Positions 45,299 through 55,717 of a DNA stretch of 64,000 nt are shown here, in pieces. The position numbers and the translations under genes are program-made. The stretch lies in assembly GCA_020912385.1 (NCBI GenBank), contig CP087208.1, positions 2,356,001 through 2,420,000 of the forward strand, read 5' to 3'. This DNA comes from Neofusicoccum parvum. Lineage: Eukaryota > Ascomycota > Dothideomycetes > Botryosphaeriales > Botryosphaeriaceae. Every line of letters starts with the position of its first letter. Position 1 is the first letter of the stretch. Under the pieces are notes generated by a model, which made no database searches, was not told the DNA's origin, and saw nothing but the letters and a program-made list of their open reading frames with translations.

Positions 45299-48227
45299 TC
45301 ATGAGACAACCATGGGCATCCCCATTTCCCTTCGCTTCGTGGGTTCTTTGCGCAGCAGCGCCGAAAAGAATGCCTCGTCGTCTGCACCATACATAATGTC
45401 ATCCCGTGCGGCAAAGCCAGACTCGAGAGGCTTCTCTGCGCGCCAGACCTGACAGCCTTCAAACTTCTTCATTGGCGCTCCTTGATTCATGGCGGTCTGA
45501 GCTAGGTACACTAGCCGTAGCTCAACAGCCTTTTGTTGTGCGCGAGCACTCGCCCAGAAAGAAGCGATCTCCTGGACGCACTTTAGCCCATTGGTGATGA
45601 TTTCCATGGTGGTTGTGATATCGTCAGCTATGCCACCTGCGGACAGAATGTCGGTAGCGATGAGGACAGCGTATCCTGGGAATGGGGTGGCAAATGAAAA
45701 CGCATGGTTGGGCCCCAGGCGCTGAGAGCGCACAGCCTGGGTCACCGGGGCTATGATATTACAGAGGAGGTGGCGAGCCGTGGTACTAGCGCGGTATGCG
45801 TTGCGGCTCAGGATGTGAGGGGGCAGGGAGGAGTGCCGGGCATAGCGATTGAGTCGCATGATTGTAGCCTGGTGAAGTGCGTGCATGCCGACGAAGGTGC
45901 CGGCGTAGCCAGCATCAATGGCGGAGTAGAAGTTGTCCTCATTGTATTGAAGCTCTGCGGGCAAGCAGGCAACCCATTCGTCCAGGCGTTCGTTCGTCTG
46001 GTCGTAGAAAGCCGTGTATTCGTTCAAGCGCATGCTTGTTGGCTTGCGGGCTGCACGTGTAGTGAAAGTCCACACGTCGCCCCATATTGCCGATACGAGC
46101 GAGTGGTAGCCCATTGGGCTGATGTTCCGCAACAGCGCGCGCTCCTCAATGTAACCGCCATCGAACACGGGCGTCTCAAGGGGATGGCCTGCATCGTAGG
46201 CTGCTTTTGAGCAGGGAAGCCGCACGCAGACATCGTCGACGCCGATCGTGAAAAGAGTGCCTCCTGAAAAGCCATTGTAACGCTGAAACTGTGGTCAGTA
46301 GAGCCATGGCCGATAGGTATGGAAGCACATACGTCCATTAGGAACCCTGCCCAAAATGTGCGCAGCCTGCACTCCTCTCCCATCCTGCGGTCAAATCCAA
46401 AGAGACCTTCCGCGTCGTCACTGCTCACACCGTCTTCCAGGTTAAGCTTCAAGGCGCTGATGGCTCTCAAGAAGGCACCACACCAATCCCAAGCTTCTTC
46501 GTGCCGGCCACGTGCGAAGTGGGCCAAGCCAATGTACAATCTGCTGAGACACATGTGGAGGGTGAACTTGCCAATGCGTCGTTGCAGGCCAGTGTTGCAG
46601 ATTTCCAGAAGCTGTTTCTCAGTATGGCGCCATTCTGGCTCGGTGGAGAAGACATTGCCCATGACAAGTAATGAGTAGATGACAAGCTTCTCATCTGTGG
46701 TCTTGGGCTGTCTGTTTGTCACCCATCTCATGAATGGTTCACGCGGGAATACGGCGTATGTTGATGAGTTGACATAGGTGAAAAAGAGATCCAAAAGGTG
46801 TTTGGTCAGAATGGGATCCTGCTCGTAGGGATCCAGGTCCAGAGAGGAGCGAGCGATCGCATGCATGGCTGAGCCCTCAGCACCAGTTGTTGCGACACGC
46901 GGGGCGAGAGCGGTGCGGAGGTTATCCTCTTCATCCGACGAGCTGCGGTAGCGACGTTTCCGCGACGCATCCGGGTCTCCCGGTTTACCGATCTCGTTGA
47001 AGATGTGCTGCGGCTTTGCAAGACCGCGAGACGGAGGGGAGATGGTGCGCTGGGGTTGCTGTGATGGCGAAGCTTGCGAGCTGTACGAGTCCTCGGGATG
47101 CTGCTTGACAGATGTAATCAAAGTCTCGGAGAGGTCCACCTTCATGCCATCGGTGTTTGAGGTTTGACCGCTGAGCCCGCTGTAACTTTGTCAGTTGCTG
47201 AGCTAGCTTCAACGGGTACTTGGAAGCGACGGCAGGCCACCCGTCAACCGCAACTCGTGGCGCCCGCGGAAAAAGAACTTCGGTTGACTCAAAGCATGCA
47301 AGCGAGTGGATCAGGAATGCTCGGGTCGCAGAAATATAAAAGCACTACTCACCCTCTGCACGTACGACGAGCGCGAGCGCACTGAGCACACTTTGGAACG
47401 CCCGGCTCACACTTGATCTTTTTCTCTCGGCAGGTCAGGCATGCCTGTGCAAGCCGCTTGCGAGGCTTGCCGGCCTTCGTGACTCCCCAGGACGGGTTGA
47501 CAGGCTCTCCGTCGATGACAGTCCGGCAGTACGAGCCGTCCTCGTACACGTAACACAGGCCCTCTCCGGGAACTTCCTGCTGGCCAATGCATCGCGCAGC
47601 CCGCACCGGGGCTCTGGAGAGATCGCCAACGCGTCGTTTGACCCGGAGTGCCGACGAATCGTTGGTCTCATCGCACGGCGATGGATTTTCCGAGCCTGCG
47701 CTGACACCAGAAGAGATGGATTCATGCCGGACGGACTGGTACGTCGAGTCACTTGCAGGTGCATGGGTGCGGATGCCGGTCACAGCTGCGGGCAGGCTGG
47801 CGGCGGCAGAGGTGTAGGTCGGGTACGGCTGGGGACCTGACGACGCTGGCAGCGCGGAGCTGTGGGGGACCTGGTTCTCTTCACGGGCCGCATAGCCGTG
47901 GCCGTTGACGGACCGATCCGCGGGCAAGCCTTGGTCGAACCCACTCAGGCTGGGGAGGCGGGTGACGGGGGCGGGCGAGGCACTGGGCGCAGCAGAACTC
48001 AGAAGCTGGGGGTGGATGAGGGTCCGCAGGCTGGGCAGCTGCACGCTCTCGCTCTGGGAGGCGGCGATGGAGGGGCGGTGCGAGGGCGAGGCGGTGGCAT
48101 AGTAGCGGTCCGTTGGGGCAGCAGACGGCGGAGTCCTGTAGGAAGCGTACGAGTCCGGCGAGCGGGACGGGGCCTGCAGGCCGGGCAGGACGTGCGGGGC
48201 GCGGGGCGGCTCCGCAGAGGACTCCAT
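45299..48227 (-). CDS. Zn2Cys6 transcription factor with internal zinc cluster
   Basis: Sequence-specific fungal transcription regulator. Three exons, 48227-47353, 47179-46333 and 46282-45299, encode 901 residues. The first about 255 residues are Ser/Pro/Ala-rich and probably disordered. The zinc cluster comes late: Cys263, 266, 273, 280, 283 and 290 (ACLTCREKKIKCEPG, then KCAQCARARRTCRG), the standard CX2CX6CX6CX2CX6C spacing. A basic, Ser/Glu-rich linker (RKRRYRSSSDEEDNL) leads to a fungal-specific transcription factor domain beginning near ILTKHLLDLFFTYVNS and including TFWAGFLMDRYNGFSGGTLF. The intron 2 acceptor was chosen as TTTCAG before CGT to give MDRYNG; CCACAG six bases earlier also keeps frame. 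Residues just before the cluster (GEGLCYVYEDGSYCR) look conserved and may form an extra structured element. Target genes are unknown. Confidence 0.92.
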
Positions 48228-49446
48228 TTGGGGCGATGCGAGGGAGGTGTTGTAGTCGCGACAGAGGATCCGTAGGCGAGCCCCAGAGAGATGCAGGCAG
48301 GAGGGCTAGAGCTAGTTATATTCCGAGCCGAGCGAGTACCGGGCAGGCCAAGCTCTGGCCATCGAAGGTGAAGCTAGTCAACGACCCGGTACCACGGAAG
48401 GCCTAAACTGGGTCGCGCTCGGCTGAGCAGGAGCCAAGGCCGGGAGGGACAGCCCGGGCAGACAGGGCAGGCCGGGCAGCGTGGGCGCGCAGAGGGAGGG
48501 CTGACGAGACTCGGAAGTACCGAGCGCGCAGCTGATGCCCGGCAGTCAGGGCTGAGGCGACGGGGTTTCGCCTTCGGCCCGTTTGCGACGGCAGTCGAGC
48601 AGGCCAGGTGCCGCGCGGGCAGCGAGCGCAGGGAGGGCGATAACAAAGGAGCAGCCCGGCCGCACGTCTACAGCGCGCACGGTGAAACGGCGCTTGCTTA
48701 GGCGGAGCGCGAGCAGCGGCGGCGGCAGGAGCAGCGGCGGCGGCAGCGCTGGCGAGCAGCCGGCAGCGGCCTGGGCTGGTGCAGCACGGCACGCTTGGCT
48801 GCGGGCAACAAACAGGGCGATGGGGCCGGCGAGCGCGATGGCCGGTGGTGGATGGGATGGCAGAGGGCATGGCTGCGCGCAGGGGAGGCGGTATTTAGCT
48901 GTCGATCGATTCGCTGTCCCGCACTCTGCCCCCAGGCCTAGCCGCGCTCGGGCAAGCGTCTGGCCCAGATTAAGGCGCGTCTCCTGGTTGCTGCAGGCAG
49001 TTTCAGCATCTGCCGACAGGCGCGGGACCTGGAGGCCGGCCAGCCGGCGCGCGGCGAGCAGCGAGCAGCGAGCAGAGCAGCGCCCCAGGCCGCCGTGCCG
49101 ACACCACGCGCAAGGGCCGCGCGCTCGCGGGCTGCAGGGCTCGCGCGCCCGCGGGCTCCAGGGCGCCAGGGCTCCAGGGCTCCCCGTCGCAGTGCCGGCC
49201 GGCACCCTGCGCAGCCGGGCAGGGGCGCGCACGGCAGTTGGTTTCTACTCCACGCTTCGGGGGAGGATCCGCGCACCCATGCCCGACGCCACGAGAGCCC
49301 GCGCACGTGCCGCATCACGTGCGCGCGCAACGCCCGTCCTGCCACCCATGTCGTATGAGGCTTTGGACGCTGGCCTGCACCGCTCCTCCGAGGCCCTGCC
49401 CGCACGCTCCCATCCTAGCCTATCTGCCATTGCTATCGCCCTCGCC
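48228..49446. other. GC-rich divergent promoter region
   Basis: Between the Zn2Cys6 gene (-) and the WW-domain gene (+). Very GC-rich with short tandem repeats: GCGAGCA x3 at 49054-49074, GGC/GCA runs near 48715-48755, and GGGCTCCAG-like repeats at 49130-49185. A plus-strand frame stays open from 48583 into the WW gene, but its Ala/Arg-rich content looks noncoding. Confidence 0.5.
49054..49074. repeat. Three tandem copies of GCGAGCA
   Basis: A perfect 7-base unit repeated three times, followed by partial copy GAGCAG, inside the GC-rich leader region of the WW-domain gene. Confidence 0.75.
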
Positions 49447-50439
49447 ATGCCCGCCGACACCAGCCAGCGCGATGCGGAGGCGCAGTCGCCCCGGCCCCTC
49501 GACGAGCCTGCCGCCGCCGACCGCGCCGACGACACAGTGCCCGCGGAAGGGAGCGTCCAGGAAACAGCAGAAGTTTCGGCTGCCGGCAGTGCCCCACCCA
49601 CGGAGGAAGCACCGCCTGCCGATGGCCAGGCTGCTGAGGCAGACAAGAGCCCGGATGTGAGGCCTCCGAGAGAGGACTCGCCAGCGGAACCCTCCATCTC
49701 CGCGAAGAAGCGTAAGCGCAGCCCAGAGTCTGAGCCGCCCGCGCAACCTCAGCCCTCAGACGCTGCCGCCAGCGACGCGCCCCCGCTGCCCACCGACGAA
49801 GTGCCGCCGCCGCTGCCTGACGAAGCGCCGCCGGCGCAGGAGGACGATGGCTGGGAGCCTGTTTGGGATCACAATGTTGGCGCGTACTACTTCTACAACC
49901 GCCACACCGGTGTGACGCAGTGGGAGAATCCGCGGGTTCCTGAAGCCTCCTCCTCCACCGCCGTGGCTGCCGCGCCTGGGACTGCCGCCATTGGGGCCAG
50001 CAGTTTGGGCTCGCCGCCCCGCAAGCGTGTCGGCGGCTACAATCCGGCCATTCACGGCGACTTTGACCCAAATGCCGACTACGCGCAGGAGTACACCGAC
50101 GGAGATGAAGAAACCGCCGTCGTTGACCCTGGCACTGCCGCCGCCATGCATGCCGCCGCGCTTGGTGGCGACGCCTACACGCAAACCGGAACCTTCAACC
50201 GCTTCACTGGCCGCTTCCAGGCCGGCAACCTTGCTCCTGAGCAGCACAATGACGAGAACAAGAGCAAGCGCCAGCTCAATGCCTATTTCGACGTGGACGC
50301 AGCCGCCAATAGCCACGACGGAAGGAGCCTCAAGGCAGAGCGCCAGAACAAGAGACTGTCAAAGAAGGAGCTCCAAGCTTTCAAGGCAAAGGCTGCAAAG
50401 AAGAAGGAGGAGAAGAGGCGTGCGTGGCTCAGAGACTAG
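49447..50439 (+). CDS. WW-domain protein, probably spliceosome-associated
   Basis: Single exon; with the start at 49447 (MPADTSQ) it has 330 residues. The N-terminal 130 residues are acidic, Ala/Pro/Glu-rich, with a nuclear-signal-like AKKRKRSPESE. One WW domain follows: GWEPVWDHNVGAYYFYNRHT (Trp136), then GVTQWENP (Trp159, Pro162). That spacing is right for proline-rich ligand binding. After it come VGGYNPAIHGDFDPNADYAQ, TGTFNRFTGRFQAGNL and a basic coiled C-terminus (KLSKKELQAFKAKAAKKKEE-like). The combination recalls fungal WW proteins linked to pre-mRNA splicing, but I do not know an assigned name. Another ATG at 49346 would add 34 residues; it is less likely because the added sequence resembles leader. 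Confidence 0.83.
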   Translation: MPADTSQRDAEAQSPRPLDEPAAADRADDTVPAEGSVQETAEVSAAGSAPPTEEAPPADGQAAEADKSPDVRPPREDSPAEPSISAKKRKRSPESEPPAQPQPSDAAASDAPPLPTDEVPPPLPDEAPPAQEDDGWEPVWDHNVGAYYFYNRHTGVTQWENPRVPEASSSTAVAAAPGTAAIGASSLGSPPRKRVGGYNPAIHGDFDPNADYAQEYTDGDEETAVVDPGTAAAMHAAALGGDAYTQTGTFNRFTGRFQAGNLAPEQHNDENKSKRQLNAYFDVDAAANSHDGRSLKAERQNKRLSKKELQAFKAKAAKKKEEKRRAWLRD

Positions 50440-51161
50440 CAGGCGATTTGTCAAGTGAGTGCTCCGTATTGTCTTGCACGCCACACGGGGCTTCCACGTA
50501 GCTAAGAGTCTATTTCAAGCCTGCTAAGAGCTTCTGGACCTCTCTTTACTTCTTTCCAGCTCATGTTTCACGGCATTACTGGCGTTCGGATAGTCCTCTT
50601 GACTAAGGACTGCAATATTTGCACTAACGGCGCGGTGGGTTCATTCATCCCCTTCCGGTCTTTTTTTCCTTATCTGTACTATTTTTTCGTTTCTCTCTTC
50701 CGGAGAGCATTGACCTTCTTAGAGAACAGTGGCACCGTATCTCAGCCGTTACTGATGGAGCGCAGCACGAACCACAGAACCATCTTCACAATTGGACTCG
50801 GCCTTTCCGAGTGAGTTTTACGGAGAGTTTAAAAGTTTTGAAGGACCGTTTCGGTCAATCTTGTTGCATGATAGATAATCGCGCAATTACAAGCCTGCGG
50901 CATTTTCCCAACACGTGGCTCTCGAGCCTCCAGACTTGTACCTGTGGCACCTCTGGTGATGCATCCGGTGGCCTCAGCTTTATAGCCTGAGGCTAATTTA
51001 GCTAGAGGCCGTGCGGGAATAGCGTTTGCGCCGGTACGCCATATACAGACGCGGTAAAGAGCCGCGCTCCTGATGCCAGTTATTTCCGCACCTGGTCGCA
51101 CGGCTCCTCACTTGGGGCGATGTTGGATGAGGTGTTCCTGGCCAGACCCACTTCGATCTCC
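50440..51161. other. Convergent spacer
   Basis: Between the WW gene (+) and the ankyrin gene (-). GTGAGT just past the WW stop codon could be a 3'-UTR intron donor. Nothing else is supported. Confidence 0.45.
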
Positions 51162-51936
51162 TCACCCGCTCGCATTCTCTTTCGACTTCCCTGCGTCGTG
51201 CACTTGCAGCTTCTCGACGCCCTTCTCGACGCCGGTTTCGGAAGTATCTCCCACACTGAACTTCATCTCCACGTCCTCTCCTTCGTCGTCCTTCTCCCCA
51301 TTCTTGCTGGACTCTGCAGTCTCCTCCTCCTTCAATGCCCCCACAACCGTGTCCAGTGCGCCGCCCTCGACGAGCAGCCAGCCCACGACATCGTTCTTGC
51401 CGTTCTGCTCAGCCTCGAACACGGCGTCGTGGCCGGCGGTGTTGAGGATGGTAGCGTCGGCGCCAAGCGAAACGAGGGTCTTCACGGCCGACAAGTGGCC
51501 GTTGAGGGCAGCCCAGTGCAGCGCCGTGTTGCCCGCCGAGTTCTTGAGGTTCACAAATGAGGTGTAGGTTTGTTTTGCGTGCTCGGGAGAGGGCGCTGCC
51601 GATGTAAGGGTGGTACGGATCACGTCGAGGATTTCTGCACAGCCGCGGAGAAAATTTGGTCAGCCCGCTTCCCCACGAGGTATCAAGACGCGGGGTGGCC
51701 TTGCTCAACATACCGGTGTGGCCGTTTGCGGCGGCGTAGTGCAGGGCGCTGTTGCCCGAGTGCGCGTCCACAGCGGCCACCAGGACGTCGGCTGGCGAGC
51801 TGCCGGCATGGCTCTGGGCCAGCTCCTGGAGGTATTGGCTGAGGTCCTGGGTCTCGTTGGCGCGGGCGAGGTACAGCAGATCGTCGGCCTGGTCCTCGGT
51901 GAGGGCGGGCGGGGCAGGGATGGCGGGGGCAGGCAT
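51162..51936 (-). CDS. YAR1: Ankyrin-repeat protein, YAR1-like ribosomal protein S3 chaperone
   Basis: Yeast Yar1 protects free ribosomal protein uS3 (Rps3) during nuclear import and 40S assembly. Two exons, 51936-51714 and 51634-51162, give 231 residues. The start MPAPAIPAPPALTEDQADDL is the first in-frame ATG; the longer frame starts with TTG. Two ankyrin repeats are visible: SGNSALHYAAANGHT, cut by the 79-nt intron after the first helix, and AGNTALHWAALNGHLSAVKT with LVSLGADATILNTAGHDAVF. The C-terminus is acidic and lysine-rich (EEETAESSKNGEKDDEGEDV), matching Yar1's size and acidic tail. Similar short ankyrin proteins exist, so the ortholog call is good but not certain. Confidence 0.8.
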
Positions 51937-54900
51937 GCTGAGATGACGTGCAAGGTCGCGCAACGGGAGGGGTTTCGCGTGGGTTGGGAGGTGAGGCTCG
52001 TGGTGGCTTGGTTAAGGTTGCGGTTTTGCGCGCGAGTCAAGTTCGGGCAGAACAGCCGGGCGTGGATTAGCCGACAGAGTTTCGTCTCGGCACTTCTGGG
52101 AATGGTCGCAAAGTAAGCTGGAGATTGGAAGGTTTGTGCTAGGCAGGGTCCGGAGTGCTCGTTGCCCGCGAGCGCAGTCGTCGCACCAGAAAAAAATCAA
52201 GCCGGCGCCGAGGGAGCAGTTCGGGCGTAGTGCGCTCGGCGCCCTTGGCCGGGGAAGCGCGGCTGCCCTTCCGCGCCGCTTGGCGCTCGAGCGCGGGCCT
52301 GAGGCTTCCCCAGAGATCGCCGCCACAACAAGCTCTCGCATCGCTGCCTATTTCGGGCGCCTCGTGGCAGCGCGGCCGCATGGCCTTCTCTCCGCCGTTT
52401 TGGCTTTTGTCATGATCGCCAAGCCTCGCCTGTTGCGGCCGCGCTGCTGCACGACGCTTCCCAATCCGTCCGCTCTCGCCCTGGCCGCCGGACTCTGCCC
52501 ACCCGGCCAGCGCGACCCTTGCGCTCACGCGTCCAGCTTGCGCGCGGCCGTGGCTTAGCGCGCGGCCGATCACTGCAACCACTGCTCAGTAGGAGCATTT
52601 CGACGGAGCCGGTGCCCGCCAGGGGCTGGATGCGGCTGAGCTGTGCTGCCTCCTGTGTTGGGCGGCCGCACGCCAGCACGCCTCATTGGGCACGCCCGCC
52701 GAGGCATGTGCTGCAGGTCGCCAGCGCTGCCGCCGTCGCGACGACGTTGCTGTCTCGCGCGACCCTGCCGTGCCGCGCCTGTCAACGGCTGCCCTGCTGC
52801 GCAGCTAACGCCCGGCGCCGCTGCCCTGCCGCTGCCGCACGCATTCCGCAGGCCCTCTCGAATTGCGCCTCATCTCTCGCCTGGGGGATTGCGGATACGC
52901 AGCCAGGATGCCTCATGCGCTCGCCTCCACGTGCAGGCCTGGATCGGCGCCACTGGTGATCTCATGTCTGGAGCCGGTCGTCGTCCTACTGGTTTGGGGC
53001 GTCTCCTGGATGCCGCCACAGGCCGATCAGGCCGCAGGCCTCAGGCTCGGAACCTCGGCTGCCGTCCCGCAGTGGTTCGCAGCGCGAGTGCCGGCAGTAG
53101 GCTCGCTGTCTCACGCCGTAGCAGTCGCAGCCGCCCCCAGGATTCTCTCCGCCCTCGCTCAACTGCGGTAGCTCCTGCGCGTGCGCTATTGATCTCACGA
53201 TGCGACACGGCAACGGGTCTGGACGAGCCGGCTGCTCTCCTGCAGCTGTGCGTTTCGAAGTTAGCACACGCCACCCTCTGGACGAAAGCTTCCACTTTCT
53301 TTTACACTTGTTGGTCCTGCCCGGCCCCGCCATTGGACGCCGTGGTCTTGGCTGCACACCATCCCGAAGCCCCCAAGCAGTACACGACGCTGACTGCACG
53401 CCAGCACATTTCTTCACACGACGCAACCACCAGCTAGACAAGGCTGCGCCCGTGGAATTCCTCAGCCACTTTCGCTGCCCTTCGTTTCGCCTACTGCTTA
53501 CAGATACTCCAGCTCCTGCAGCTGCCAAGCCGTGTAGCACGTCTCTGAAATGCAACTTTGTCATGATACCCAGGCTTTTCTTCAGCCGAACGCGTGGTGG
53601 TACCTTGGAAGGGGTCCAATGCATGCTGGTCGGCTAAAAAAAAAGCGTTCATCGGAGGGTCTACTAGGAGGTCGGCTGCTTTGAACCTGCGCTTCTCCAC
53701 CGTGACGACAGTACTACGCAGCACTGCTCACCATCTACTGAGCCCAACCGGCCTGCCCACCATACCGTTTGATTTCCTCAACTTGGTCTTTCTGACCAGC
53801 ATCTGATAGCGGCCACGGCCGCGCTCTTGGCCGCGCTGCATTCCCCTCGGGATTTGTGACCGCGGGCTGATCGCCCTCGGGACTTGAGCGCTCTTCGACT
53901 GCGCACATCCATGCCGAGTGTTGCAATCGTTAGCCCCACAGCCCCAAAGACTTTAGAATGCTGACGAACACTATGATAAACATGACCAGACACCGAGCGC
54001 GCGAGACGTGATAGGTGCATCGGTTTGCAGCGCTCCCTCATCTTATCTACCCCTCTGCCGCGTCTCCACACCTTCGATCATCCGGCTCGATATCCAAGGC
54101 GACCGATCGCACAGCATCGCATGCCAGAAGTCAAGGGATGCACGACTGCGGGAATACACGAATGTTCAAGAACGAGGTGCCCCGCAACGAGGATGAGATT
54201 GGAGGAACACGACTGCGGGGCCGGGAGGATGGCTTCGGGCCGTAAAAGCGTTCGGACAGCGGTCCGTCAATAGCGCGCGCAGGGCAGCGAGACACGCGTT
54301 CCTGGCATGTCTTTGAGTATGAGCCACTACTTCAACGCCCAACGTAACGTAAGCGTCGTTGTTGTACCACACCAGGAGATTTTGCTGGTCTGCGTCATAC
54401 CAAATCATCGGGCTTATATTGCAGGAGGCTTCGCATGGGTACTCTGCTCTAGGGCAATTCCACAGTTGCGTATCGTAAGATATGACGAGTCCTACAATAA
54501 TAATGATGCGATCAGGGAGATTCACTTATCCCGACAGGATGTACATGTGTACCGATTCTCTGGTCTCATGTGAGTGTTCAAAGCTCCCATTTCCTCTCAT
54601 GATAGAACGGCGCATCATCCAAAGAAGGCTAGTTCGGCATCCATTAAGCACTCCCAGAGTCTACATCCGTTGAGAGACTTCTCCCCTGTGACGCAGCTTT
54701 CAGTAATCATTTCACAGAGGTCTATCATATATGTGACGTAATGCTCATATCAGGTCCAATTGCGCTGGTAGCATTGTCACTTGTTGAGCGCCTCAACAAG
54801 CAACCATAGGCCTCCTGGATCGTCCTCTGCACTCGGTCCGAGCTTGTCTGCAGTACCCACACTGCTTCCCATTTCCCGAATACGACACCGCTCTCCTTAC

Positions 54901-55717
54901 TCGCTCTAATCTCCTATACAGTGTCCGGAGAGGCAAAACAAAGCTCAGCTGAGCAGGTAGGCCAAGGAGACGTAGGCCAGAAGATCCGCAAAATGCGAAG
55001 TAGTGAGTATCGTCAACCCTCTCACCTGTTTCTGAGTTCTTAGAGCTGATGGCGTCTCACTGCAGCAGGTCTCCTTCTTTGCAGCCTCGTCACCAGAGCC
55101 ACCCACCTCACTGTTGTAGCCTCCATAGCCTGAATCAATCTCATATTTACACTTACGCTTCACGCTGGTCGGTTGCCAACCTCAGCGGCGTCATTGCTTG
55201 GAACATTGGATATCACGCCGTCTTCATCTGTAACGGCTGGGATAGCATCAGCGCCTGGACTTATTTGTTGGAGAAGCTGCCTGAGTTGGGCACATGTGAA
55301 GGCCGACAGGAGGGATCTACGCCATAAGTAGGCGTCCTGACAATCTTCCTGTGCTGGTCTTAAGCTCCATTGCTCCCAGTGATCTCCGAGAGGATCCTTT
55401 GTTGCAAGTTACAACAATGTGACTAGTTTCTGCGCGTCTCTACTGTTCCGCCAACGCTGTGATGCTGCCTCATGCAAAATGATGGTTTTATCGATTCCTC
55501 ACAATTTCAGGACCAATACAACATGGCATGGCATCTCATTTATGGCCAAAATACCGCGAGTTAAAGTGCACTCGCGCAAGTCCGCCGCAGCGTGGATTCA
55601 TGAAATAGACAGAGGACCCCGCAGTCTGATTCCACACTCCTCTTCCCAAGCAACCTAATCCCAAACGTCCAAATGAGAGGTTTCCTCACCACTGACTCTA
55701 TAGCCATCTATTGCTGT
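51937..55717. other. 3.8-kb gene-poor stretch
   Basis: From 51.9 to 53.6 kb it is very GC-rich, with long Arg/Ala/Pro/Cys-rich frames on all strands that look like composition artefacts. From 54.3 to 55.7 kb it is more AT-rich, with short frames only. No domain, signal peptide or coherent splice series was found. The sharp base-composition change near 53.6-54.3 kb is the main structure visible. Confidence 0.45.

Noticed and set aside
48583..49446. N-terminal extension of the WW-domain frame to 618 codons
   Set aside because: The added part is Ala/Arg-rich repeat-containing promoter-like DNA; the first methionine giving typical protein sequence is 49447.
52643..53437. A 264-codon frame in the GC-rich block
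   Set aside because: No recognisable fold; rich in Arg, Ala, Cys and Ser as expected from base composition.
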